NCBI GenBank assembly: GCA_916700875.1
Contig: CAKAKS010000022.1
Span: forward strand, 13,912,013-13,976,012
Origin: Sebastes aleutianus
Taxonomy: Eukaryota > Chordata > Actinopteri > Perciformes > Sebastidae
Length of the DNA stretch: 64,000 nucleotides
Reading direction: 5' to 3'
Numbering within the stretch: position 1 is the first letter of the stretch; each line of letters opens with the position of its first letter. The notes under the pieces are model-generated. The model made no database searches and was not told where the DNA came from. It was given only the letters and a program-made list of their open reading frames with translations. This document shows positions 35,161-47,335 of the stretch, piece by piece. A program made the position numbers and the translations under genes.

Positions 35161-36679
35161 CACCTCCCCTTCCGCTCGCAATAAGCGGACTTTCTCGCTT
35201 TTTATTCTACATCACTACCATCGCCTTTTCATGCGAACAGGCTGAAATGACGGACTTTGCACATTAATGCACCCTTAAACCAACTGACATATGGCATATA
35301 GTATTGAAGATCCCTTGATAGCTTTGACCTCTAAACTTTAAAACCTAAAAATATTAATTTCCCTCACTTGTAGCCCGTTGTAAATGGCGACAGCAATTAC
35401 CAATCACAAGAGACATATTTTCTACAAGGCTAAAGGTGGTGCACCAGATGGCCTTCCAAACAACGTCCTGGTCCGGTGCCGAATCCACGGCGAGCTTCAA
35501 GTGAAGTGAACCGAAGCTGTGGTATTTTAATGTGATAAAATCCACATGTTCTGCATCATAATTCACACACAAAAAGAAGCAACATGAACGTGGTATGTCT
35601 TTGCAGGTTTGTTTTGTTTGCTGTGGAGTCATCCGTGTTATGAGGATCGTAATCCCTCATCATTTGGGCACCTTTATCACGCCAAGTCAGATGGATTGCA
35701 GGTGGCACGCCAGATGCCTTATTCCCAATCTCCATCTAGAGCCGTATCATGGCCCCCGAATTAAATCAGCAAACAACCTCTCTGTGCCTCCAACGACACC
35801 ACTGTCTTGTCAGTCTCTTGTTTGCATTATGCAGATTATATATATTCAAAACGAGTGGTCTGGTTCAGTGTGTGTTCTCAATGGAGCCGCCTGACTCATC
35901 CCAATCACCGGGGGCGACGAGACCGAGGCAGCATAATGCAATCAGACGCAACACAAACATCAGCCTGAGTGTAAGGAGCAGGGATGACGACAAGGAAAAC
36001 AGTGGCGTCAAAGAGGGTCAGCATTAAGTGGTCTGAAAACGATAAAGCAAACACACTGATGCATTGATGTCTTTCTATTATTCACAAATACAAAAAGTTA
36101 AATAAAAAATCTTTTTAGCACATATTCCATATTTAACTTTCTATTTTAAATCATCTTTTTTCTCTCACTCACTACTGTGAAACACACGACTGATGATCTA
36201 AGAGCAGGTTTACCGGCCATATTGCTTACATAAAACTTCACTATCCCACAGTCAATTCTCCTTTATAGTAGGAATAAAACCTTCAATGCAATATTGCAGT
36301 CCAGCTTTGGTGCAATGACAACCTATAAAACAGTCCACCAGCTAAAAAAGTATGAAAGTTCAGCCACCAGCTACAAAAAAATCCTTTCAATTAGATAATT
36401 TCTTCCAAATACAAGGTGCAGAAATAATCCCACTAGACACCTGAAATGCTTTTTAGAACAGATTATGAATGGGTGTGTCAACAGCAACAGAAAAACTTCA
36501 ACAAGCTTTGATGAGACAAACACAGCTGAACACAACCCAGTCGCCAGAAAAATTTTTGGCATTGTACGTTTCTGCAAACAACGGGATACGTTGAATGTCG
36601 ATGTTTCTGAACCAAAATTACGTTTCATATCAGCCGCAGAAACATACGATGCCACGTGGTTAACGTTGTGAAACGATTG
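35161..36679. other. Unique non-coding DNA with a CNE-like block
   Basis: Between 35640 and 35960 the sequence is balanced and repeat-free, with TTTGCATTATGCAGATTATA (35820-35839), which contains an octamer-like TTTGCATT. This suggests, but does not show, a regulatory element. The rest has only chance frames up to 108 codons. Confidence 0.35.
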
Positions 36680-37190
36680 GTTAGGTTTAGGCAACAAAAC
36701 TACTTGGTTAAGGTTAGAAAAAAGATAATGGTTTGTGTTGAAATAATAACCTTATAATGTAACGTATCAACTGTAACAACGTAGTAACGTAACATAACAA
36801 CGTAACAATGTAACGTGACAACGTAACAACCATAATAATGTAAGGTAAAAATGTAAAAATGTAAAAATGTAACAACGTAACAATGTAACAACGTAACGTA
36901 ACAACGTAACAATGTAACAACGTAACATTGTAATAATGCAACGTATCAACGTAACATAACAACCGCGACAATGTAAAATGTAACGTAACATCCATAACAA
37001 CCGTAACAATGTAACAAGTGTAAATAAATAACTGACTGTAGCGGACTTCCTTACGTAATGTTACGTAAGAAGCGTAACAATGTAACTACCGTATATAAAT
37101 AACTGTCTTTAGCGGACTTTCTTACGTAACGTTATGTAACAAGCATAACAACGTTACGGAACAACCGTAAAGTCAACGTTTAGTTTTGGT
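36680..37190 (+). repeat. Family E repeat with TAACG satellite-like expansion
   Basis: The core GGTTAGGTTTAGGCAACAAA at 36680-36699 is followed from about 36755 by dense GTAACAACGTAACAATGTAA units. At 37018-37145 a block of about 62 bp (AAATAACTG, AGCGGACTT, TTACGTAA) is repeated twice. The LRCYVVTLL-type minus-strand frames are a by-product of this unit. Confidence 0.75.
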
Positions 37191-39109
37191 CTCACATGGG
37201 ACATGAACAGCGGTCCTGTGAATGTTTGACCCAGCAGCCCTCTCGCTTGTTATACTCGTTATTATACCAAGTAACTTATGCTGTATAGGTTGTTGTAATT
37301 CAACTTACAGAAATAAAACCTCTTAAATCAACATTACTCTTTGATAAACATGACAAACTTTGAATTAACAGCTAATTAACAACCGCTACAAGAGCTACTG
37401 TGTTGCCTTAAAATGACGTAGAAGGGACGGATACATCAGTAACTACACCACCTCTCCCAAACAGAAAAAAAACAACTAACGTCAGACTCAATATTTAGGT
37501 GAAAACATAAAGAGTGTGAGATTATCTGGCCTATTTCTTCTTTCTTATATCACAATATACACATAACACAGTACAGTTCAAGCTAAAGTTTCCACAGATA
37601 GTGACAGTGAAGAGTATATTCACACAGAGCAGCAATAGCTTAATCAGGTAAATTTAACCACGCATAGAGACACAATATGCATGAAGCCAGAACCGTGTTT
37701 TTTAAACCAAACTTTGTGTGCATCTCAGCAGGTTCACTCAGTCACCAGTCCCTCTGCATACGAGCACCAGCTACAGTTTGTTCCCATTTGTATTTCAATT
37801 TCTAAGCTTGCACCGTTTGCCAGAGGAAGACAAACAACATCTGGAGGATGAAAAGGAGACAAAAGAAACACGTTGCTCACTTCAAAACTACTTTGAATCA
37901 CCCAGCCGCCTATAGTCCGGGCTACAGTTAAACATTTTAAATGCCCTGAAAGCTACTTTTTCTCAATTAGCTTCTCACTGTGAAGGATGGGATGCTTCTG
38001 TACAGCAGTTTTGGTTATTCCACCAGAGAGGTTTGTCTGTGATCTTCTCACCGGTTTGAAGAGGCCGGCGCTCGACTAATTAGGATTTAGTAATATTATA
38101 TTAAAATGTGACGACAGCTGTGGGGTTTCTTTCTTGTGTTGCCAGCACTGACAACAGATTAACAGATTTTTTTCGCCCTGAACTCTTAATAAATAATGAA
38201 TGTTTTTTCCAAACTTTAACTTTGACTTATTTTGTAGTTAATATTTCATGTTTTACAGAAAAAGCCAGCAGCAGCCGCTGGTGAGTTCGATTTACAAACA
38301 CACGCTGTGCAGCCAATCTTTGCTTAAACCCACAGGACTTTGTTTTAAATTTTAGATAAATACTTCAGGCAGAATTTTCTGTGTATAAAATGACACAAAA
38401 ATATTTTCATTTGATGGAAAGATGAAGCAAACCATCGACCGGCTGATACTGGATTTTTGACGCTATTATTGATATCAATATTTGATTAAAAAAACTGATT
38501 AGCTATTTAGTTTTTAAACAAGTAACATAAACAATAAATCCAGATACGGGTCCATTAGATTTGTTTTTTAAAGTATCGTGACCTAGATACAGAGATGAAG
38601 AACATTTTATAAAATAAAAAATAAGCTTGTCAGTGTTTTCCGGTTGACAAACTATGTAATGGCGACCCGGTTTCTAAATTACCTCAAACCTAATTTAACG
38701 TTTCTGTTCTTCAAATTTCTTGTCACTTATCAGCCGACATACTCAGATACAATATATCTGCAATAAGCTGAGTTTACTCCAATGTAAACCCACCCAGAGT
38801 TTTAAAGTTAGTGCTTGTTGAGACTAAAATCCTGGACAGTATGAAACGTGCCAGCCGTGCATGGAGTCAGTATCTCACTATAGATATTATGTTATGGCCC
38901 CATTAGGAGGATCGACACTGCTTTGGTTCAGGCTGTTTGTCTCGTTCTTCCTCTCAGTGCTTCCGCTCTCAATCGAACAGCATTTTAGAAGAATTACCTG
39001 ATCGATAATGTTGTGTTTTGAGGGGACGTTTATTTGCATTACACACAGACTGATGCAGCGAGCGAACATCCTGCTTCAGGTGCTTTAAGGAAGCAGCACC
39101 TTCATTTAC
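37191..39109. other. Unique non-coding DNA
   Basis: No coding or RNA feature. Some AT-rich stretches at 38440-38600 may be old repeat debris that I cannot classify. Confidence 0.4.
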
Positions 39110-39932
39110 TTCAATCCAGGCTGAGGACCTAAAGGTGACCGGGGCCTTTTCTGTTCGGGCCCCGACTCTCTAAGAACCTCCCTGAGGAGATTAGACCGGC
39201 AAGCTCCTGATCCCCTTTAAATCCCTCTTAAAAACATACTTTTATAAGTGTGATTTGTGGCTTGACTTTTCACTTGTATCTGTATACAAAGGCACTTTTA
39301 ACTTTTATTTTTGGCCTGATGGAAGTTTGGGCAAGTTTCTTTTGACTTTTGAAGATAAAAAAAGAAAATGTGAAGAATGATTTTTCGGTGACCATGCTGG
39401 GGATATTTTGTCCCGTGACTTCAGAGAGTCACCATCTCTGTTTGGGCCAAAGAAATGAGGCAAATCTTCCTCCAGAAGTTGATGTTTTGAACCTCTTTTT
39501 TGTTTTATTCATAAAACCTGAGCTTGTGGTGCATTTTGGGATGTTTTGAACAGAAATCAGAGAGCCTGTCTGCAAAACATGTTGAATTCTGAGAGAAAAA
39601 TCTGAATTTTAGTCTCATATTTTATGTCATATTGCTCCTCTCCTGCAGTACCTGTCAGGTGTTTTCCGCCAAAGGTCGTCCTCCCCTTAGAGATGTGCTG
39701 AAGCTTAACACTTGAAGGACATTTGAGCTCAGTGTTGATTATTGTGACTTATTTTATATTATTTTATTTTACTTATTGTACTTTTTCTCATGTAGCTCCT
39801 TTGCTCGATGTTGTATAACTTTTAAACTATTTTAAATTGTGTTTATCATTGTTTGTCTGCCATTTCTATCGTGTAGAGCACTTTGAAACTTGTTTTGAAA
39901 ATGCTATAAATAAAGTTTATTATTATTATTTA
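39110..39932 (+). mobile_element. LINE (L2/Rex-like) 3' end with ORF2 relic
   Basis: At 39120-39170 one frame reads AEDLKVTGAFSVRAPTL, then a +1 shift gives NLPEEIRPASS (39175-39207), then a return to the first frame gives PFKSLLKTYFYK (39213-39248). This is the pattern of the C-terminus of a CR1/L2-group LINE protein, broken by two frameshifts. The element closes with CACTTTGAAACTTGTTTTGA and a TAAATAAAGTTTATTATTATT tail at 39932, typical of such LINE 3' ends. The clade is inferred. Confidence 0.7.
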
Positions 39933-41308
39933 AGTCTCCTGTATGTACTCAAATCAGACACTGTGTCATATGGAAAACATCCCAAAATAAGCTGACGGCC
40001 GTTGGGGTTTTATGTACTGTAATGACAGATTTAATAAAGTCATGTTTTCAACATCTCACCCGCTCCTATAGTCCCAAAAGAGGCAGATACATTACAGCTA
40101 TATATAGCACATACACTTATTAATGGTCAACTTCAAGGTAGCAAGTGATCACACATTTACACGTTTTTTAATAATGTGGAGGAGACTCTTTCCTCTGGGT
40201 TTTCCCTGCAGAAGTGTACCAGGTGTCAAGACGAGGACTGATACCATTCAGCCCCTCCCGCGCCGCCATGTGTACCCAAATAGAACACGTCTCTAATTTG
40301 GCGAGCGCGGCGCTGACATTTGGATCCTGTGCCCTTAGGGAAGGGTAACGACCTCGCATTAGGATGCTGCTACCGTACATCACCTGATCTGTTCCCTGTG
40401 TTCAGCAGGATGTTTCTCACTCTCAAACAAAAAAATCCCCTCAAAACGGAGCATTATGGATCTGGTAATTCTTCCCAAATGCCATTTGATTGAAAGCAGA
40501 AGCCAGAAAAAGACGGACCGGCCTCTGGCTACTGAGGTCTCCCCCCACAAACAGAGGGGCTTGAGCTTGATCCTCGCCTGCGGGCAGCCATATCAAAATA
40601 TCTTCCAGTGAGATCCTAAACCTTTTCTGGCTCCAGAGGGGCCACAACACGGCTGAGTGTGCAACACGACAACAAGGAGGGAAGCTTTCCAAGGATAATA
40701 AGCAATCTATGACTTCTAAATGTGTTAGGAATAAGGAAAACATCTGACAAAGTTGTCCCCCCTCCCACTGGAAGTGTTTCAACCCGCCTCTCACATCCTC
40801 TTCAGCTGCAGAAGCCTGGGAATGACACATGCTATATTGTTACTACGGGAACGAGCCGGCCGGCTGATTAGGAGTCATTTTATCAGGTAAACTATTGAGC
40901 TTCAAAGTTCAATCTTGGCCTTGGAAACACAGACTGTACAAATGCGGTTGAGAACCCCTCCTCTGGAAGAAGAAGAATAAATGTGTCTGAGTTCAGGTAA
41001 GACCTGGTTGCATCTTTGCTGCAGCCTGTAGGTAGCTGGTGTGAGTCGCCTCACATCTGAGTGCTAAAGCCTGTGTTTGTGTGAGGCTTGACTGTACATT
41101 GACAAGTTTACACTACATCCATTAAACGTGGGTTTAATTACCTTGAACGATGAGGCGGTTCGTTTGGTTTTCACACACTTTTATAACAAGCTCCAAGTCA
41201 CAAACGTATCGGCGCTTTCAGAAATAATCCGGCTGTAATTACGGCTCAGATGTTGACGTGCAGGCTGGAACAGTCAGTACATTAGAGTTAACTCACAAAC
41301 ATAAACGT
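39933..41308. other. Unique non-coding DNA
   Basis: A 129-codon minus-strand frame at 40441-40830 has no splice context or recognisable domain. I see no repeat. Confidence 0.4.
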
Positions 41309-41456
41309 GGCTGCAGTCCACCCACACAGGTGTTTTCACTTACGCCTGATTAGAGCTCCTCTCATTATGTCATTTCCAGCAGAGCTCCATCCAACTGAAC
41401 CTGACTACAGGTCTAATCAAGCAGAGGATTGATAACACCTGGGTGGATGTGCAGCC
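41309..41456. repeat. Imperfect inverted repeat
   Basis: GGCTGCAGTCCACCCACACA with AGGTGTT (41309-41334) mirrors AACACCTGGGTGGATGTGCA with GCC (41434-41456), and inner words TGATTAGAGCTC and GTCTAATCA also face each other. About 100 bp separate the arms. It may be a MITE relic. Confidence 0.5.
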
Positions 41457-41481
41457 GTTCATTAATTCCCCTTGATGTGAA

Positions 41482-41861
41482 GACCATCGCTCCAGTTCTA
41501 CCTGGACTGTACAGCTGGAATCTTTTTCGTTTTATGTGAAAACATTAAAAGAAGGAATCTTTACAATATTGAGCGAAAGTTTAAGAAGATGTTTGATCTC
41601 GGCCCTCAGTGATGACGTCAGGTTGACCCTCAGGAAAACCATATTTGCAGGTTTAACTGCTGCTAAGAAGACCATAATGTGGTTCTCCCCTGAGCCTCGA
41701 TCCATAAAGAATGGTTGAATCGTTTTATAGATATTACTCTCATAGAAAGATCATTAGCTGTAATTCATAAAGCGAGGGCAGCCACTGTAGAGGCTCGGGA
41801 TATCTTCATTATTTCTTATTCGAATCCAATTTTCTTGAACAGATATAATGTGTCACTTTGA
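41482..41861 (+). pseudogene. C-terminal relic of a LINE (L1/Tx1-like) ORF2, one frameshift
   Basis: The frame open from 41482 to 41718 ends ...FAGLTAAKKTIMW, ...PEPRSIKNG and a stop. A single-base shift at 41710-41712 moves into a second frame reading WLNRFIDITLIERSLAVIHK (41712-41771) and on through ARAATVEARDIFIISY to NVSL and a stop at 41861. The order LTAAKKTI, spacer, W-x-x-x-x-x-DI-x-x-x-E is what I expect at the C-terminus of L1/Tx1-group retrotransposon polymerases, downstream of the reverse transcriptase. The element is 5'-truncated, so the reverse transcriptase and endonuclease are absent. It is not a functional gene. The family call rests on motif memory; a protein search would settle it. 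Confidence 0.65.
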
Positions 41862-42605
41862 TAGAAGACCTACACAAATACTATCTAGTGTCAGGATTTT
41901 TTAAAATTTTATTTTTTAAATCTTATTTTATATTTTATATTTTATATGTATATTCTATTTTACTATTTTTATTTGTTCTATCTTATTTATTTATTTTTTG
42001 CAAGGCAATGGTGATATGAATTCATTTTATTTTTGTATTTTTAAATCTTATTTTATATATACAGTTGTTTTATCATTTATTTTTTTAATTTATTAATTTA
42101 ATTTATTAATTGCAAGGCAATGGTGATATGAATTTCTTTTATTTTTTAAAATCTTATTCTATATATTTTAAATTTCTTCTATTTAAATCTTATTTTATAT
42201 TTTATATGTATATCTTATTTTACTATTTTTTATTTTTTATCTTATTTATTTATTTTTTGCAAGGCAAAGGTGATATGAATTTATTATATTTATAGATCTT
42301 ATTTTATACATTTTTAATGTTTTATATTTTAATTTTATTATTTTTAATTTATACTTGTATTTATCTTTATTTTTGTGCAAGGCAATGATGATATTAATTT
42401 ATTCTTTCATTTCTTAAATCTTATTTTATATATTTGTACTTTATTATCTTTAATTTTTAATTGTATTTATTTATTTATTTGTATGCAAGGCAATGGTGAT
42501 ATGTATATAGTTTGTGTTACATACTGTTTGTATGTGCAAGAAATCCCTGTCTATGGTACTTTGTATATGATTTTCATTTGACAATTTCAATAAAGATTGA
42601 TCACA
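41862..42605 (+). mobile_element. LINE 3' UTR with five-fold GCAAGGCAATGGTGATATG motif
   Basis: The AT-rich tail of the relic carries the word GCAAGGCAATGGTGATATGA at 42000, 42112, 42259, 42377 and 42485 with 0 to 3 changes, separated by 108-147 bp of T/A-rich filler. It closes with a polyadenylation signal AATAAA at 42589-42594. The words are much better kept than the filler, so they mark a tandem 3' UTR repeat unit. Confidence 0.75.
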
Positions 42606-43859
42606 AAAACTATGTTTGATGTTTCTTTATTTATAAGATATATTATTTATCAAAAACTCATTATATTCGGGGCTTTTTGAAGGAAGGATAATAAAGCATT
42701 CGCCCTAGACGCTAACACATCTTAAATAAAGAAATACTGTAGTAAGGGTGTCAAATATAAATTCTTGCATCATTAACTTACATTATGTCACCAATTTTAT
42801 GAGCAGAGCAGTTGCTAAATGGGATCCACAATCCATTCATTTTTGTGTTTATTCCCCGAAAGAAATGAGTATAATAGAAAAGCTGCTAAATTATGAAAGC
42901 AGCCCCAGGTAATGAACGTTGTAGTGATTACTATTGATGAACCTCATCGTCTCTCCCACAGATGGTCATTTTGTGCAGTAAAAAAACACACTTATTTGTC
43001 TATTAGCTGAAACACTCCCTTCTCTTCTGGTGATATTTTCAAAAAGCAAAAGCATGAAAATCCACTTTGAACAGAGACAATAGCCGTGACGCAAGTCAGA
43101 AACATCCATGCAGATTTGGACTGGCAGCTCTATATTTGGGGGCGATATGACTTAGTCTTGATGTTAAGGTTGGCGACATGGCTGATGTGACCGTGCAGCG
43201 TGCTCACAGGTCACCGGGCCGCAGGGCGTCGCGGCCAGTCGTGGAAGGTTGGGAAGTGGCTGAGGTTACACAGCTGTGACTGGCTGAAGCCCGGCGGCCA
43301 GCCTCCAATGATTTCACACGTCCCCGCAGAGCCGCGGCGGTCTGATCCCGCATTGAAAGAACGAGAGCACGACACAGATGATCAAGAGAATGTGAAAGAA
43401 CAATGGGGACGAACTACAATGAACCTGAAGGATGCGGAGAGGAGCAGACATGAGCAGCATTAGAAGAGAATAGGAGTGATTGATGTGTGGAGATTGTAAA
43501 AGAGAAGCTGTGAGGACAGGAAGGAGACAGAGAGACAGGACGTCATGTTTTTATCTCTCAGCTTCACTGTGATTGTCTTTTTGAGGACTTTTCTTCTCTT
43601 CCTGGCCTCAAGGAAAGTGACCAGCTACGGCAAAAAAAACAACAAAGAGTCGTCTGACATAAAACGTCAGAGCCTGGCTCAACCTCTTTCTGCAATGCTA
43701 TGTCATTCAGCAGTGCACTGTGTTGGCCAATCAAAGGTCGTGATGACGGAGAACATAGTACTGTTGTGGGTCTGAATGCTTGTAGTATGTCTGCATTTTA
43801 TCATAGTCAATGCATAGAAAAGCATCTGTGGGGTGTTATTTTTGAAGAGTGTTCCGCTT
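42606..43859. other. Unique non-coding DNA
   Basis: A purine-rich stretch lies at 43340-43540. The frames present (87 codons or fewer) have no support. Confidence 0.4.
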
Positions 43860-43971
43860 AGTCCCCCCCTACTGTGCTGTGATTGGCTAGTACTGGCTAG
43901 TACTACTGTGCTGTGATTGGGCGGATTATCTGGCGATAGCATGGTGCTTTCCTATGCTGTGACAAGAGTGT
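43860..43971. repeat. Short local duplication
   Basis: TACTGTGCTGTGATTGG occurs at 43870-43886 and again at 43904-43920, and GGCTAGTACT is repeated between them. It adjoins family D sequence. Confidence 0.5.
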
Positions 43972-44044
43972 AGACTGTATATAAAGATGGACAAGAGTGT
44001 GTTGAAAAAGCTTGCTAATTCCACGTTTTGCCTCTGCCAGATAT
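43972..44044 (+). repeat. Family D left-end fragment
   Basis: GTAGACTGTATATAAAGATG at 43972-43991 is the outer end of family D. The matching opposite end lies at 44597-44640, so the two may frame one disrupted copy. Confidence 0.6.
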
Positions 44045-44125
44045 CTCCTTAGGTTTAGGCAACAAACCTACTTGGGTAGGTTTAGGAAAAGATCATGGTT
44101 TGGGTTCAAATAAACTCTTTCTGGC
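44045..44125 (+). repeat. Family E fragment
   Basis: TAGGTTTAGGCAACAAACCT, then TAGGTTTAGGAAAAGATCAT and GGTTTGGGTTCAAATAAA match the cores at 36680 and 51892. Confidence 0.7.
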
Positions 44126-44197
44126 AGAAAACCCTAACGGCAAACTTCTACCGAGTGCAAAATGAGCCGAAGAGTCGAATCAAAGAGTACTAGCTAT
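44126..44197. other. Spacer
   Basis: Short sequence between two repeats; nothing recognised. Confidence 0.3.
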
Positions 44198-44576
44198 AGG
44201 GCTGACCCGAATTCTTAAAAGCTTCGACTGTTGCCATGGTAATCAACCTCCAAATCAGTATTCGAATGCTTAGTTTTCTGTTTTTTTTATTATTTAAATA
44301 TGTAATAATAATGAAAATATCCCCAAATAACACATGAAATAAGGAACCTTATTCATTATTCATATTCAACATTAATTATTATTAGTTATTCTCAGACGGA
44401 TTTCGCTGTTTGTTGTGTGTAGAGGTGCGTGTGTGTACAGTAGTGCGTCAGCGGCACTGAAACGGGGGAGATGGAGACAGACAGACAGAAGAAAATACAC
44501 CGCGAAGCTTTGAATACCTTCTGATATTTCTCACTGAAGCTTCGAAGCTCAAAAAAATGGTATTCGGGACAGCCCT
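44198..44576. mobile_element. MITE with AGGGCTGACCCGAAT ends
   Basis: The left end AGGGCTGACCCGAAT and right end ATTCGGGACAGCCCT are inverted repeats with one mismatch in 15. Subterminal GCTTCGA words face TTCGAAGCT. The 379-bp body is AT-rich and non-coding. GTACTA flanks both sides but not directly at the termini, so no clean TSD is claimed. Confidence 0.75.
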
Positions 44577-44596
44577 GGTACTATTGGCACTATACT

Positions 44597-44640
44597 ATAC
44601 GCATTGGCTTCACTTTTCAGACCTGGAGGTTGCCGCCTGC
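44597..44640 (+). repeat. Family D right-end fragment
   Basis: GCATTGGCTTCACTTTTCAG followed by ACCTGGAGGTTGCCGC is the 3' terminus also seen at 10622-10655 and, reversed, at 14229. Confidence 0.7.
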
Positions 44641-46848
44641 ATGGTGAAACAAAAAAAGTCCTCAAATTTCCAGAGGTAATCCCCAGTGTTATCATTGTAA
44701 ACTGTCTTGGTGTCATGCAAGAGTGGAAAGTTTGACAGGCGTAGCACCAATAAGGTATATATACAATGATGTATGTTTACTGTGGGGAGACGCTGCTCTG
44801 ATAAACAAGCGCTCCCAGCTGAACGAAGGACGAAGTAGAGCCACAAATCATCATCATAGAAAATGTCAAACCTCTGCTCTTCTATTTTCTAATGTTAAGC
44901 CGCTGACGTCTCTCTGATCAGACCTGGATGTGTCTTGAAAGTGTAATAGTTTGTGTGTGAGTATGCATCTTGTGTGTGTGTGACGGAGAGAGAGAGAGAG
45001 AGAGAGAGTTTCTGTGCGTCTCTTCTCACGTCTCCGTTCCCAGGCCGACTGCTCCGGCGTTATTAGCAGTCAACCGTCTGTCCTCTCTTCCCTCGCTCGC
45101 TGCTGAGGGGGTTAACGCGACCTGCGGGCCCAGTCACAATGTTCTGACATCCCTGGGCCGGCCCCAGATGGTCACCATATGTCCACGCACCGCGTACAGC
45201 CAGCACGAGAGCAGACAGGGCCGAGGAATGCGCACTTTCTGAGCGGTTCGTGGCCCTCTGGTATTTGTTATCTCATATTATGAGCAAATAACATATGAAT
45301 AACCAAAACAGTGCAGCAACAGTGTCGGGCTCATTACTCCAAAAAGGAAAAGGAGTCTATTATTCTCTTTCATTACACCCACAAAACTATCATACCTTTA
45401 ATAACTCAGGATAACACAGTTCTCTCCACTTTGAAAGGATGAGTAACCAAATAGTTTGTTGAACTAAATCTTTTGTCGTGGGTGTTTTCCGCCGGAAGAA
45501 AACTACTTTTTCTGCCAACATTGATATTATCAGGAGATTAAAATTAATCACTGATTCGACGTCAGATTCATATTTGATAAACTAGGTGTTATTTTTACAC
45601 TTTTGGCCATCATTCTTATTAGTTATTGATTCACTCACAAACTTAGTTATTTAGATTTTGGCATAAAGCAACACCAGATGCTCACACAAGTTTTGAACCA
45701 ACGCCCGGTTTATCCACATTAACTAAACCACTTATGTAGAAGAGAAACCAAACGAGAGCACACCCACGTTCCTGTTCTAGTTTACCTTTAGGAGATCTGC
45801 TCAAATGCACAACTGGGATAACTTGCAGGACTGTAGTCAAGTCCAACTTAATCAAGTCATCTGAAGCAGCTAAATGGAATTCAGCCGTTGTTCATTTATT
45901 ATTTATCTGTGCTTTTCCTACTGTGGCATTTTAAAAATGTCTTGTGAAAAGGTTTTTATATCCTACAGTCAGTCCAAACAAGGAAGTAAACAAGTGCAAA
46001 TAGTCAATATGGACTTAAGAGACAGGACAATTACTTTAATTAAGAAAAGGTTGGAAGTGCTGCACAGAAGGGAGTCTACATTTCTTGAGGGATGTCAGAC
46101 GGACGTGACAAAGCGTGCCTCGGTGCATGAATATGAGCCGGCTGCATTTACCGCAATTACTGTCTCAGTGACACTGATTCAAACAGCTTTATACCACCGA
46201 GAGACACCTGAGGAAGAGTCACAGCCAACAGCAGGTCTGATCATGTCTGTCTCACACACACACAAACACATGGACGGATATGTGGGTTCACTGGTGCACA
46301 AAAAACAAATCCATTACAGTGAATGAAATATGCACGACGTACAGTAAACGAATGTACCGCCAGATGGAAAATTAAAACTCGCAAAGTTTATTTATAACTT
46401 ATCTTGAAGACAAACAGCCTGCTCCATCTGGTAAATAACTTAATTCAATTCATTAATCATAGAACAAAATAAAAGCAAACTCATTACCATGTCATGTGCA
46501 TCTAAATTTAAAACAAGGGTAGAAGACGAAGTAAACATGTTTGGGTGGGTATTCTACATTTGCTCTTAGGAATGTATTATGTATAAAAGAAACTGTGGGT
46601 GCGACCGAAGGCAACACAACTAATTCATATGACCATTTAAGGCGACACCACAGACTCAAAACCAGAACTAAATGCCATCCAATGAGACTGATGTTATGAA
46701 TTGAAGCTTAGGTTAAAGCTGCACTACAGGAAAAACGGACACAAATGCCACAAAGAAATACTAGACTTAAAACCTTGAAAAAGTTACCGTATCGCTTCAA
46801 ATAATTGTTACCAAGCACTGTTTTTAAAAGAAGCTACCGGCGCTGTGA
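44641..46848. other. Unique non-coding DNA with a (GA)n tract
   Basis: A (GA)n microsatellite lies at 44986-45008, preceded by GT-rich sequence at 44951-44982. A GC-richer patch covers 45020-45240. The 150-codon plus-strand frame at 45874-46326 has no recognisable domain or splice context; I regard it as chance. Confidence 0.4.
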
Positions 46849-46915
46849 GGCTGTACTTAGGCACAGCGGTGCTTCGAGCAAAATGCTAAAATCAACATGC
46901 TAACATGCTCAAAAA
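46849..46915 (+). repeat. Interspersed repeat, left part (same family as 4047)
   Basis: GCTGTGAGGCTGTACTTAGG and ACATGCTAACATGCTC repeat the family seen at 4047-4162. Its right part resumes at about 47389. Confidence 0.65.
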
Positions 46916-47170
46916 AAGCAAAAAGGTGCTAAATTCAATATGCAGAGCATTAATATAGCAGCAAACAACTATTTACTGTGTAAAGATATAGAGGGGTAAC
47001 GTCTACCCGAGCAGAGAATGAAGTGTGTGTTGTAATCAGAGCTTCTCTGTGCTTTGTTGACATCGCCGGGCCGGCCATGTGTGCTTAAAGTGAATGTTCA
47101 TGCATGCGAGCGAGCCCCTACTGGCTAGCGCATGGCCGCCACTCTGCACTGCTCTCATACGGTGGTTATG
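46916..47170. other. Sequence separating the two parts of a repeat
   Basis: Probably inserted DNA, since the flanking repeat is split here. I can name no element for this part. Confidence 0.3.
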
Positions 47171-47335
47171 GGGTCGTGTCTAGAAGGTAACGCACAATTT
47201 GGGAAACTCTCGCGGGATGGTTAAGGTTGGGCATTGACCTTGAATAGTTAAGGTTAGGATAGGTTGTCTGGCAGCGAGTCTCACAAGAGTTTTTGCACGT
47301 TCTCGCAATTTGCGGGTTACCGTCTAGACACGACC
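47171..47335. mobile_element. 165-bp MITE with GGGTCGTGTCTAGA ends
   Basis: GGGTCGTGTCTAGAAGGTAAC at the left (21 bp, here read as GGGTCGTGTCTAGA plus AGGTAAC) mirrors GTTACCGTCTAGACACGACC at the right with one mismatch. The interior has AAGGTTGGGCATTGACCTTG. The element lies inside the gap of the repeat that spans 46849-47640. Confidence 0.75.

Noticed and set aside
36700..37009. Minus-strand frames rich in LLRCYVVT-type repeats
   Set aside because: Direct translation of the GTAACAACGTAAC tandem; three frames are open at once.
45874..46326. 150-codon plus-strand frame
   Set aside because: No recognisable domain, no splice sites and AT-type codon use like the surrounding non-coding DNA; probably chance.
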